Below, one piece after another: positions 9,258-16,900 of a stretch of 64,000 bases of DNA. Every line of letters starts with the position of its first letter. The first letter of the stretch is position 1. The position numbers and the translations under genes are program-made. Origin of the DNA: Ndongobacter massiliensis (GTDB lineage Bacteria; Bacillota; Clostridia; Tissierellales; Peptoniphilaceae); contig NZ_LT635480.1 in assembly GCF_900120375.1 (NCBI RefSeq), forward strand, positions 744,001 to 808,000. The letters run 5' to 3'. The notes beneath the pieces were generated by a model. It made no database searches. It saw only the letters and a list, made by a program, of their open reading frames with translations, and was not told where the DNA came from.

Positions 9258-10259
9258 CTAAAACAGCCGCATAATATCGTGAATGGAGACGAGAAGAATC
9301 AAACCGAGCAAGCAGAAAAAACCGACCATGGTAATGCGCCCTTCGATTTCTTTGCGAATAGGTTTCCCACGCAATTTTTCAATCGCAATGAACAGGAGTT
9401 TTGAACCGTCCAGCGCCGGAATGGGCAGGAGATTGAAAAAGGCAAGGTTTAATGAAATATACCCCGTCCACATGACCAACGCACGCGCCCCTTCCTGTGC
9501 AGCGCGTCCGATGCTGGTGACAACGCCCACCGGACCGGACACGGCGTCGAAGGACAACTGCCCGGTAATCAGACGACCCAATACGGAGAAGAGCTGAAGA
9601 AACAGTTCACCGGTCATTTGAACACCGTGCGCAACGGCGTAGAGCGGATCAAAAACCGTCTTTGCTGAAAAAAGCAGACGGTACATGCCGTCGATTTGCA
9701 GCGGGCGCACGGAAACGGAAAAATTGTGTTCGCCGCGCTGCAGACCGACCTCCACGGGATTATCCTTCGCTTCCTGCAGCAGCGGCGCAATCTGCTCGAA
9801 GGACGTGATCTCCTGTCCATTGACAGAAAGAATCTTATCGTCCGGTTGCACATCAAATTCGGCCAGTGGCGAGCCCGGGACAATTTCATCAATGATCGGA
9901 ACGGGTTTCCCGTTGAGGCCCGCGAAAAGAATAAAACAAAGCACCGCAATGACCAGATTCATGAGCGGACCAGCAAGAATTGTCAAAAATCGACGCCCCG
10001 GAAGGGCTTTTTCAAAAGAATCCGGCGCATCGGACGTTTCATCCTCGCCCTCCATCGCGCAGTAACCACCCAATGGCAGTGCGCGCAGCGTGTACAGCGT
10101 TTCCCCTTTTTCACGCTGCCAGATTTTCGGCCCCATGCCGACGGAAAATTCGTTAACACGAATGCCGGAGGCCTTGGCGACGAGAAAATGACCCCCTTCA
10201 TGAAAAAAAACGACGAGCAAAAAAATGCCCAGCGCAATTAAAATACTTCCAAAACCCAT
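9258..10259 (-). CDS. rseP: Site-2 intramembrane metalloprotease RseP (M50)
   Basis: RseP-type proteases cut membrane proteins inside the bilayer, for example anti-sigma factors and remnant signal peptides. The 333 residues show the zinc motif HEGGH (His20, Glu21, His24) in the first membrane helix, a central PDZ domain (VQPDDKILSVNGQEI), and the third ligand motif in PIPALDGSKLL near residue 283, with C-terminal membrane helices. ATG 10259 has AAGGGGG upstream. It follows cdsA by 24 nt in the envelope operon, where dxr would usually intervene. Confidence 0.95.
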   Translation of the reverse strand: MGFGSILIALGIFLLVVFFHEGGHFLVAKASGIRVNEFSVGMGPKIWQREKGETLYTLRALPLGGYCAMEGEDETSDAPDSFEKALPGRRFLTILAGPLMNLVIAVLCFILFAGLNGKPVPIIDEIVPGSPLAEFDVQPDDKILSVNGQEITSFEQIAPLLQEAKDNPVEVGLQRGEHNFSVSVRPLQIDGMYRLLFSAKTVFDPLYAVAHGVQMTGELFLQLFSVLGRLITGQLSFDAVSGPVGVVTSIGRAAQEGARALVMWTGYISLNLAFFNLLPIPALDGSKLLFIAIEKLRGKPIRKEIEGRITMVGFFCLLGLILLVSIHDIMRLF

Positions 10260-10283
10260 AATTCCCCCTTGCGGGTTGCCCCG

Positions 10284-11063
10284 CTATCCGATATGAACCA
10301 ACAGCCACAGGACAGGCGCTGCGAACAGCACGGAATCGAAGCGATCCAGAATGCCGCCATGTGCCCCGAACAGATGACTGTAATCTTTTATGCCGACATG
10401 CCTTTTGAATTGTGACGCACACAAGTCACCCAGCTGCGAAAAAACGGCACCGACACCTACATACAGCAGCGGTTTGATCCAGGCCTCCGTAGAAAAAAGC
10501 AACAGGAGCAACCGGGTGAGCAGCACAGAGCCCAGTACGCCGCCGATTGCGCCCTCCACCGTTTTTTTCGGCGTTACACGCGGCATGAGTTTATGGCGTC
10601 CAAACAGCGTGCCGACGCAATACGCGGACGTATCACAGCCCCAAGATGCGAGAAATACAAGCAGGATCAGTTGTTGATTTTCCAGTGCCATGCGCGTTAG
10701 GAAGGAAAAAAACCCGCTGATGTACAAAAGCCCAAAGAGCCCGGTAAAGAGATCTTCCGCTTTTGCAATGAAACCGAAAGTGAGACGGATTAACAGCGCC
10801 ATGACATAGGCAAAAAGGACAAAAAGCATCCAATCCGTTTTCCCACAGTACGCCGCCCACTGAAACAGGATACTGGCGCAAACCGCCCCCGGAAAATCCG
10901 CATGAATCCCCTTTTTTGCAAAGGCCGCATACAATTCCCACAGCCCCAAAGAAGGGACAACCAGTCCAAATAAAAGCGTGAGCCAAGGGGGTCCTGCTAC
11001 CATGCCGATGGGCACCACAAGCAAGGCGATGCCAATAAACAGGCGACTCAAAAAGGTGTTCAT
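10284..11063 (-). CDS. cdsA: Phosphatidate cytidylyltransferase CdsA
   Basis: CdsA makes CDP-diacylglycerol from phosphatidate and CTP at the membrane, feeding phospholipid synthesis. I start it at ATG 11063 (259 residues), which overlaps the uppS stop by 4 nt; the frame is open further upstream but that part lies inside uppS. Multiple hydrophobic helices are present, and the C-terminus holds the family signature with KRHVGIKDYSH followed by GAHGGILDRFDS. It is part of the pyrH to polC operon. Confidence 0.95.
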   Translation of the reverse strand: MNTFLSRLFIGIALLVVPIGMVAGPPWLTLLFGLVVPSLGLWELYAAFAKKGIHADFPGAVCASILFQWAAYCGKTDWMLFVLFAYVMALLIRLTFGFIAKAEDLFTGLFGLLYISGFFSFLTRMALENQQLILLVFLASWGCDTSAYCVGTLFGRHKLMPRVTPKKTVEGAIGGVLGSVLLTRLLLLLFSTEAWIKPLLYVGVGAVFSQLGDLCASQFKRHVGIKDYSHLFGAHGGILDRFDSVLFAAPVLWLLVHIG

Positions 11064-11773
11064 GCGAGGCCCCCGAAACGACGCTTGCGCTTTCCATAGG
11101 CGGCAAAGGCGTCGTGCAAATCGCGTACCGAAAAATCCGGCCACAGCGTGGGCGTGAATACAAATTCCGCATACGCCGCCTGCCATATCATAAAATTGGA
11201 CAGACGCTGCTCGCCTGCCGTTCGGATGATGAGATCCAACGGCGGCAGCCCGCTCGTATCCATATAGGCGCTCAATTGTTCCTCGTCCAATTCTTCTGGC
11301 AAAAGGCCGGCCTCATAGGCGCGTCGCACCGCGCGCAAAATTTCATCGCGCCCGCCGTAATTTAATCCGATGTTCAGAACCATGCCGGTGTTTTTTCGCG
11401 TCGTTCGAAGTGCCATCCCCACCGCCGTGCGCGTTGCCAGAGGTAGGCGGGAAAGATCCCCCATCGTCATCAGTCGAACATTATTTTCATTCAATTCATC
11501 GAGGTACGACTTGATAAAGTCAATGAGAAGCTGCATCAGCGCGCGCACTTCGACGGCGGGACGCGTCCAGTTTTCCGTGGAAAATGCGTACAGACTCAAC
11601 GCCCGGATGCCGAGATTGCTGCATTCACGGGTAATGGTGACGACATTTTCCGATCCCGCGATGTGCCCTCGGGTGCGACTTTCCCCGCGCGCCTGTGCCC
11701 AGCGCCCATTTCCATCCAAGATGATGCCCACATGAGCGGGAAGCGTTCTTTCCTTTTCGTTTTTATGTTCCAT
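11060..11773 (-). CDS. uppS: Undecaprenyl diphosphate synthase UppS (cis-prenyltransferase)
   Basis: UppS condenses isopentenyl units into the C55 lipid carrier used for peptidoglycan and wall polymers. The 237-residue protein has the IPP synthase signature GIILDGNGRWAQARG near the start, the SLYAFSTENW motif in the middle, and DLIIRTAGEQRLSNFM near the C-terminus. It starts 11 nt after frr with a G-rich ribosome site (GGGGGG). It overlaps cdsA by 4 nt, so the lipid-carrier and phospholipid genes are translationally coupled. Confidence 0.96.
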   Translation of the reverse strand: MEHKNEKERTLPAHVGIILDGNGRWAQARGESRTRGHIAGSENVVTITRECSNLGIRALSLYAFSTENWTRPAVEVRALMQLLIDFIKSYLDELNENNVRLMTMGDLSRLPLATRTAVGMALRTTRKNTGMVLNIGLNYGGRDEILRAVRRAYEAGLLPEELDEEQLSAYMDTSGLPPLDLIIRTAGEQRLSNFMIWQAAYAEFVFTPTLWPDFSVRDLHDAFAAYGKRKRRFGGLA

Positions 11774-11784
11774 TTCGCCCCCCG

Positions 11785-12336
11785 TCAGATTGCCATCAGT
11801 TCTTTTTCCTTCTCCTTGGCAATGGCGTCAATGGAGGCAATCACGCGGTCGGTAATCTTCTGCACCGCTTCCTCAGATTGAAAGCGTTCATCTTCCGTCA
11901 ACTCACCGGATTTTTCCTGCTTTTTGATTTCTGCCATCGCCTCGCGGCGAATATTGCGGATCGCGATGCGCGCTTCCTCGGCACGGCCACCAACGCCTTT
12001 TACCAGTTCTTTGCGGCGTTCGCCCGTTAACTCCGGGAAGGGCAGACGAATGACTTTGCCGTCATTCCCCGGTGTGATACCGAGATCGGAGGCCAAAATC
12101 GCCTTTTCGATCGGTTTAATATTCGAGACATCCCATGGCGCAATGACGAGTAAACGCGCCTCCGGCACCGATATTGAAGCGGCCTGATTGATCGGCGTAT
12201 CCACGCCATAATACGGGAAAGTGATGCCCTCGAGGACTTTCGGATTGGCGCGCCCGGCACGAATGGATGCCAATTCGTCTTCAAATGACTCCACACTTTT
12301 ATTCATGCGTCTTTCCATTTCTTTCGTGTTGTACAT
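11785..12336 (-). CDS. frr: Ribosome recycling factor
   Basis: RRF splits post-termination ribosomes together with EF-G. The start at ATG 12336 gives 183 residues, normal length, and has GGAAGGAG upstream; a longer frame runs into pyrH and is rejected. Typical motifs are SFEDELASIRAGRANPKVL, PFPELTGERRKELVK and a helical C-terminal part ending in EKEKELMAI. It lies 1 nt after the pyrH stop in the pyrH-frr-uppS-cdsA order. Confidence 0.96.
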   Translation of the reverse strand: MYNTKEMERRMNKSVESFEDELASIRAGRANPKVLEGITFPYYGVDTPINQAASISVPEARLLVIAPWDVSNIKPIEKAILASDLGITPGNDGKVIRLPFPELTGERRKELVKGVGGRAEEARIAIRNIRREAMAEIKKQEKSGELTEDERFQSEEAVQKITDRVIASIDAIAKEKEKELMAI

Positions 12337-12337
12337 C

Positions 12338-13048
12338 TCATTCTCCTTCCACGATCGTTCCGATCGTCGCTCCCTCCGCAATGCGTTCCATATTCTGCGG
12401 TTCATCAATGCCGAAAACAATCAACGGCATTTTGTTATCCATACACAGGGACGTCGCGGTTGAATCCATAATGCCCAATCCCATGGTTAAAATCTGGCGA
12501 TACGTTAAACGAGAAAATTTCTTCGCGTCCGGATTTTTGTTGGGATCTTTGTCGTACACGCCGTCCGTTCCCTTTTTCCCCAATAAAATACACTCCGCTC
12601 CGATCTCACAGGCGCGAAGTGCCGCCGTCGTATCCGTGCTGAAATACGGAAGCCCGGTTCCCGCTCCAAAAATGACGATACGCCCCTTCTCGATGTGGCG
12701 AATTGCACGCCGCCGAATATACGGCTCCGCGACTTCCTGCATGTGAATGGCCGTTAAAACGCGCGTGTCGATGTCCATACTCTCTAAAGAAGCCTGAATG
12801 CGCAGCGCGTTGATGACGGTGCCGAGCATGCCCATGTAATCGGAGCTCGTCCGGTCAATGGAGGTGGAAGACCTGCCGCGCCAGAAATTACCGCCTCCGA
12901 CGACAATCGCAATTTCCAATCCGCGTCGATGCATGGCGGCAACCGATTGACAAATGCGGTCGATCGTCATGTCATCCAAACCGACACCGCGCTCGCCCGC
13001 CAGAGCTTCCCCGCTGAGTTTTAATACCACACGCCTGTATCTAAACAT
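12338..13048 (-). CDS. pyrH: Uridylate kinase
   Basis: PyrH phosphorylates UMP to UDP for pyrimidine nucleotide supply. The 236-residue amino-acid-kinase-fold protein starts [18 protein letters not shown], continues with [13 protein letters not shown], and has the nucleotide-binding [17 protein letters not shown] segment. ATG 13048 has AGAGGAGGATCG upstream. It is the first gene of the long minus-strand operon reaching polC, with its own promoter at 13076-13104. In many Bacillota it directly follows rpsB-tsf, but here a surface-protein block lies between. Confidence 0.96.
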   Translation of the reverse strand: MFRYRRVVLKLSGEALAGERGVGLDDMTIDRICQSVAAMHRRGLEIAIVVGGGNFWRGRSSTSIDRTSSDYMGMLGTVINALRIQASLESMDIDTRVLTAIHMQEVAEPYIRRRAIRHIEKGRIVIFGAGTGLPYFSTDTTAALRACEIGAECILLGKKGTDGVYDKDPNKNPDAKKFSRLTYRQILTMGLGIMDSTATSLCMDNKMPLIVFGIDEPQNMERIAEGATIGTIVEGE

Positions 13049-13075
13049 TCGATCCTCCTCTGAATTTCAAGTACG

Positions 13076-13104
13076 AGTGTATCATTATTTCCCCCTGCTT
13101 TCAA
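13076..13104 (-). promoter_or_regulatory. Promoter for pyrH-frr-uppS-cdsA-rseP-ispG-polC
   Basis: The minus-strand -35 is TTGAAA (13099-13104) and the -10 is TACACT (13076-13081), separated by 17 nt. The start codon of pyrH is 28 nt beyond the -10, giving a short leader. Confidence 0.65.
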
Positions 13105-13194
13105 TTCGTGTGCTCTGAATCGGCCCTTTTTCCAGATTTCCAAAGAGGCTGCGTTCGAAGGAATCCTACCTCAAAAATTCAGAGCGCTCATACA

Positions 13195-13221
13195 TTAGCA
13201 CTCTTTTTAATCGAGTGCTAA
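13195..13221. promoter_or_regulatory. CIRCE operator (HrcA binding site)
   Basis: A perfect 9-bp inverted repeat, TTAGCACTC and GAGTGCTAA separated by exactly 9 nt, matches the CIRCE consensus bound by the heat-shock repressor HrcA. It ends 7 bp upstream of the -35 box of the hsp20 promoter, whereas classic CIRCE elements overlap or follow the transcription start. Confidence 0.95.
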
Positions 13222-13228
13222 AATTTGC

Positions 13229-13256
13229 TTGACAGACAAAAATTACCTGCTATAAT
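13229..13256 (+). promoter_or_regulatory. hsp20 promoter
   Basis: TTGACA (13229-13234) and TATAAT (13251-13256) are both perfect, separated by 16 nt, with a TGC extension before the -10. The hsp20 start codon is at 13311. Confidence 0.9.
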
Positions 13257-13310
13257 ATAGGTAGGTCAAAGAAAGACAGAGACCAGAATAAATGGAAAAG
13301 GAGTATAAAA

Positions 13311-13742
13311 ATGAGAAAATTAGTTGCCTACAACAGACCCTTACAGCGTTACAATACGGTCAATGATTTTATTGATGATTTCTTCAATACCAGCCTGACG
13401 AATGGATTTTTGGACACTACGTTTAAGGTAGATGTCGAAAATCAGGAAAAATCCTATGTCGTGACCGCCGATCTTCCTGGTATCGACAAAAAGGAAGTGC
13501 AGATTGATGTGGAGGACGGTACGCTGACCATCGCAGTGGAAAAATCGGAAGAAAGTTCCGACTCCGATGAGAAAAAGAATTATCTGCACCGCGAACGGCG
13601 TTTCAGCTCCTGCTCGCGCACGATTCGCTTAGCGGACATCGATGAGAGCAATATCTCCGCTTCTTTGGAAAATGGCGTGCTGCGCGTTGAAATCCCGAAG
13701 GCGGAAGAGGTCATTAACAAAAAGACGATTCAAATTCAGTAA
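13311..13742 (+). CDS. Small heat shock protein, Hsp20/alpha-crystallin family
   Basis: This 143-residue protein is a small heat shock chaperone that holds unfolding proteins in oligomers. After a short N-terminal arm with aromatic residues (DDFFNTSLTNGFLD) comes the alpha-crystallin domain: YVVTADLPGIDKKEVQIDVEDG, an arginine-rich FSSCSRTIRL strand, and ASLENGVLRVEIPK, then the C-terminal IQIQ tail, a variant of the I-x-I anchor. AAGGAGTATAAAA precedes ATG 13311. A CIRCE element and consensus promoter lie upstream and a strong terminator follows, so it is a single heat-induced gene. It is one of the few plus-strand genes here. Confidence 0.95.
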   Translation: MRKLVAYNRPLQRYNTVNDFIDDFFNTSLTNGFLDTTFKVDVENQEKSYVVTADLPGIDKKEVQIDVEDGTLTIAVEKSEESSDSDEKKNYLHRERRFSSCSRTIRLADIDESNISASLENGVLRVEIPKAEEVINKKTIQIQ

Positions 13743-13746
13743 CGCC

Positions 13747-13772
13747 AAAAAGCGACCCTGTGGTCGCTTTTT
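13747..13772 (+). terminator. hsp20 terminator
   Basis: An AAAAAGCGACC/GGTCGCTTTTT hairpin with a 4-nt loop ends in a T run on the plus strand. The A run makes it potentially bidirectional. Confidence 0.9.
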
Positions 13773-13797
13773 GCTATCAGAAGCGCTCTCCGATACG

Positions 13798-13825
13798 AAA
13801 AGGCACCCTGCAGGGCGCCTTTTTC
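13798..13825 (-). terminator. Second terminator downstream of the giant wall-protein gene
   Basis: On the minus strand GGCGCCC/GGGTGCC (one G-T pair) encloses TGCA and is followed by TTTTCG, with A residues on the other side. It backs up the terminator at 13880-13902. Confidence 0.7.
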
Positions 13826-13879
13826 GTTTCTTCAAAGCCTTTCGATTTCGGACTCCTTATGGGGATCCGTTTGCCTTTC

Positions 13880-13902
13880 TAAAAACCGACTCGTCGGTTT
13901 TC
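13880..13902 (-). terminator. Terminator overlapping the stop of the giant wall protein
   Basis: On the minus strand AAAACCGA/TCGGTTTT with a CGAG loop starts within the stop codon of the 13901-19714 gene and ends in TTTTT. Confidence 0.8.
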
Positions 13903-16900
13903 AGCGCCTTCTACCTCTGTTTCGCTCTTTTTTTCGAGGGAACAACGACAGAAGCAACAGCGCAGCGGAACCTGCCAGTATTGTCAGCGGCGTTGCCGGA
14001 CCTTGGTCGCCGGTTTTCGGCGTTGTCTTCTCGGAAACCTCTTTCGTGATCTTCGGTTCCGGTATCTCCGTGTTGATCACCTCGAAGCCCTTTGCCGCAT
14101 TGCCTCGAATTTCGCTCGTATACCCCTTGCATTCCACCTCGGCAAGTGTGTACTCGATTTCTTTTCCGCCTTCGTAGCGCGGCAGATTCAAGAAGTTGTG
14201 CGTCCAATGCCCATCGGGCCCTTCTTTTAACACAAACTCTTCCATCGGCTTTCCATTCGCAAAGAGACGAATTTGTACCGACTGCGGACGCTGATTCTTT
14301 GCATTCTTCCCATCTACCCAGAGTTTTTGTGCCGGGATATCGATTCGTTCCGGCTCATGCGTGTTGACGACCGTCCATTTTGCGCCGTCTGCTTCCGCAG
14401 CATCGCTCCCGTCCGGCGTCTGCTGAATTTCCGTCTCATAATCCGGTACGGGATCTTCCGTTACCGTCCAAGTGATCCAGTTGCCTTCGGCATCGTAAGT
14501 CGGAACCTCCGGGAAAGCAAAACGCCAAGCCGCATCCTCTCCTTCGCGAACCGTCAGCGTCTCTACTTCCTTTCCGTCTGCCAAAAGATGCATCGTTACC
14601 GATTCCGGACGCTTTCCATCCTGATTGTTCGCATCCTTCCAAATCTTTTCACCGGAAATAACCCGCTTCGGATTGACCAGCGTATTGACAATCCGGATGC
14701 TTTTGTCCGGCATCTCCTCATAATGGACGGAATAGTCCCGTGTTCCGATCGTCAGCGTTTGTCCTTCTTCGACAATCTTGCCGTCGTCCTGAAGCTCTCG
14801 GACCGAATAGGTGTTCTTCGGACTGATGCCATCGATTTTGTCCGTATCCTTCAGATTTTCGAAGGTCGCCGTAAAATGGTTGTCCGCATTCAGGGTCAAA
14901 ATCTGATCGGTCGGCTCTCCGTTCTTCAGAAGCTGGACGCGCACAGTTTCCATCGCCGCATTTTCCTCAGAAAGACCTTCCCAGGCTTTCGAAACCTGCA
15001 ACTTACGGGTTGCCGGAACAATCGGCGTCCAAGACAGCACCTTCTGGTTCGTGATGGTAAATCCGTTCTCCGCACTTCCTGTGACCTTGGCAGTGTACCA
15101 GGCATCTGCAAAGTGGATCTGGTCTTTGGAATCCAGTCCCGGCTCCCGGACGCTGTAGACATACTCTTTTTCCGTTTTCGGATCCGTTTTTGGAAGATTC
15201 GTAAAGGTGAATTTCCACTCGTTGCCGACGGATAGTTCAGCTTTCTTCAGGAAATTGCCGTCGCGAAGCAACTCCACTTCCACGCTTTGTACGGGCGCAT
15301 CGAGTTTCTTGTTGTCCCAATCGGTCCAATCCTTCTGTACCGTAACCGCTCGGGTCGGAATAAACTTCCAGACACCGTAGACCGTTTCATCTTTCTGGAT
15401 ATTTTGCTCCGTAATTTCCTTTTTGCAATCCGACGTTGCACTCCAGCCCCGGAATGTCCATATTCCCTTCGTTCCGTCTGAAAGAGTCTGCTCAGACGAG
15501 GTCAGTTTGCCTGCCAACTTTTGATTGGTATCATATTCAATCCCCAGGACTTCATCCGGCGTGACACTGTCCGACGGCTTTCCATAGACCGGATCTTCCT
15601 GCACTACATAGGTCAACTTGTAGGTGCGGGTTACCTTGTGCCAGGTCGTGTCGCTTTCCAACTCGGCCGGCACCCCCTCGACCTCCGTTACCTTCGCCGT
15701 ATTTGCAAAAACGCTCGTCCGAATCTGCTCCTTCTCCAGGGAAACCGGAATAAAGAAGGAAATGCTGGCATTTTTGGGCAGGCTGGTCAGAAGAAACTCC
15801 AGTTTCCTCCCCTTCTGATTCAGTCCCATTCCATCAACCTCACGCAGCGGCTTCCTGTCCAGTTTCAGCGCCACGCTGCTTACAAGAACCTCCTCTGGAT
15901 TCAAGAGCAGCCCTTCGGGCAGGTCGTCCTGCAGCTTCACCTCCGCAAGATCCAGAAGGTCATTCCGGTTCGTAACCGTTACGGTGTACCCGATCGTCGC
16001 GCCCTTTTCGTTGACAATCTCTGCAGGCGCCTCCTTCGTTCCACTTTCCGGATCGGAAACCTTGGTCAGTTCGAGATCGGGCGCGTGCAGCGTAATTTTC
16101 GCTCCGGCTTCATACCATTTCACCGGGGCGCCCTCTGCGGCGGCATCTCCCGCAAAGTTTCGGGCGCAGGCGATCGTCTGATTGACCGCCGTCTTCTGAT
16201 CCAGCGCTGGATCTGTCGGAGCTTTCATATACACAAAGAGGTTCAATCCCATGCCCTGGTCCAGGATAAAGTCCTCTCCGTTCTTTGTCTTTCGACAATC
16301 GACGGCGATTGCTCGGATTTTTGAGGAATCCGCTGGGCGCACTTTCGACCAGATGGAGCCGTCGTCCACGTCAAAGTTCTCCGGAACCTGAGTTGCATAA
16401 TAGAGTACGGGGTTCGCCGTATCTCCTGGATGTCCGTAAGCAGGTTTTTCCTGAATCGAGGTCAGATCGACCCAATCCAGCGTGCCCCGCCAATTCGAAG
16501 CTTCCTTTCCGTCTCCGTTTTCCAGCACGTCGTAGAAGACGAGCTGATCCGTGCGGGTGTTGCTGGACGTCGCATAGCCCAGGCGGTAACTGTAGGAATT
16601 GCCCAGGTGGGCGTCCGTCCGATCCCGGTAGCTTCCATCGTGTTCCGCGGCGACTTCCTTGACAATTCCCGACTGGGTAATCGTCACCGGATTGTAGGTG
16701 ATCGTACTTTCTGTAAAGCGCCAGTTTGCCAGGGAATCTCCGGTCAGATTTCCGTACCACTCTTTCTTTTTCAGGCTTTCAAAGCTCTTCCGGATCGACT
16801 CTTCCGGTTTCAGGACAAGATCCTTCCCATCCGGATCGATTTCAAGCGCACAGGTATTGAGGACGCTGCTTCCCCGGTCCACGATATTGCTGTAGGAATT

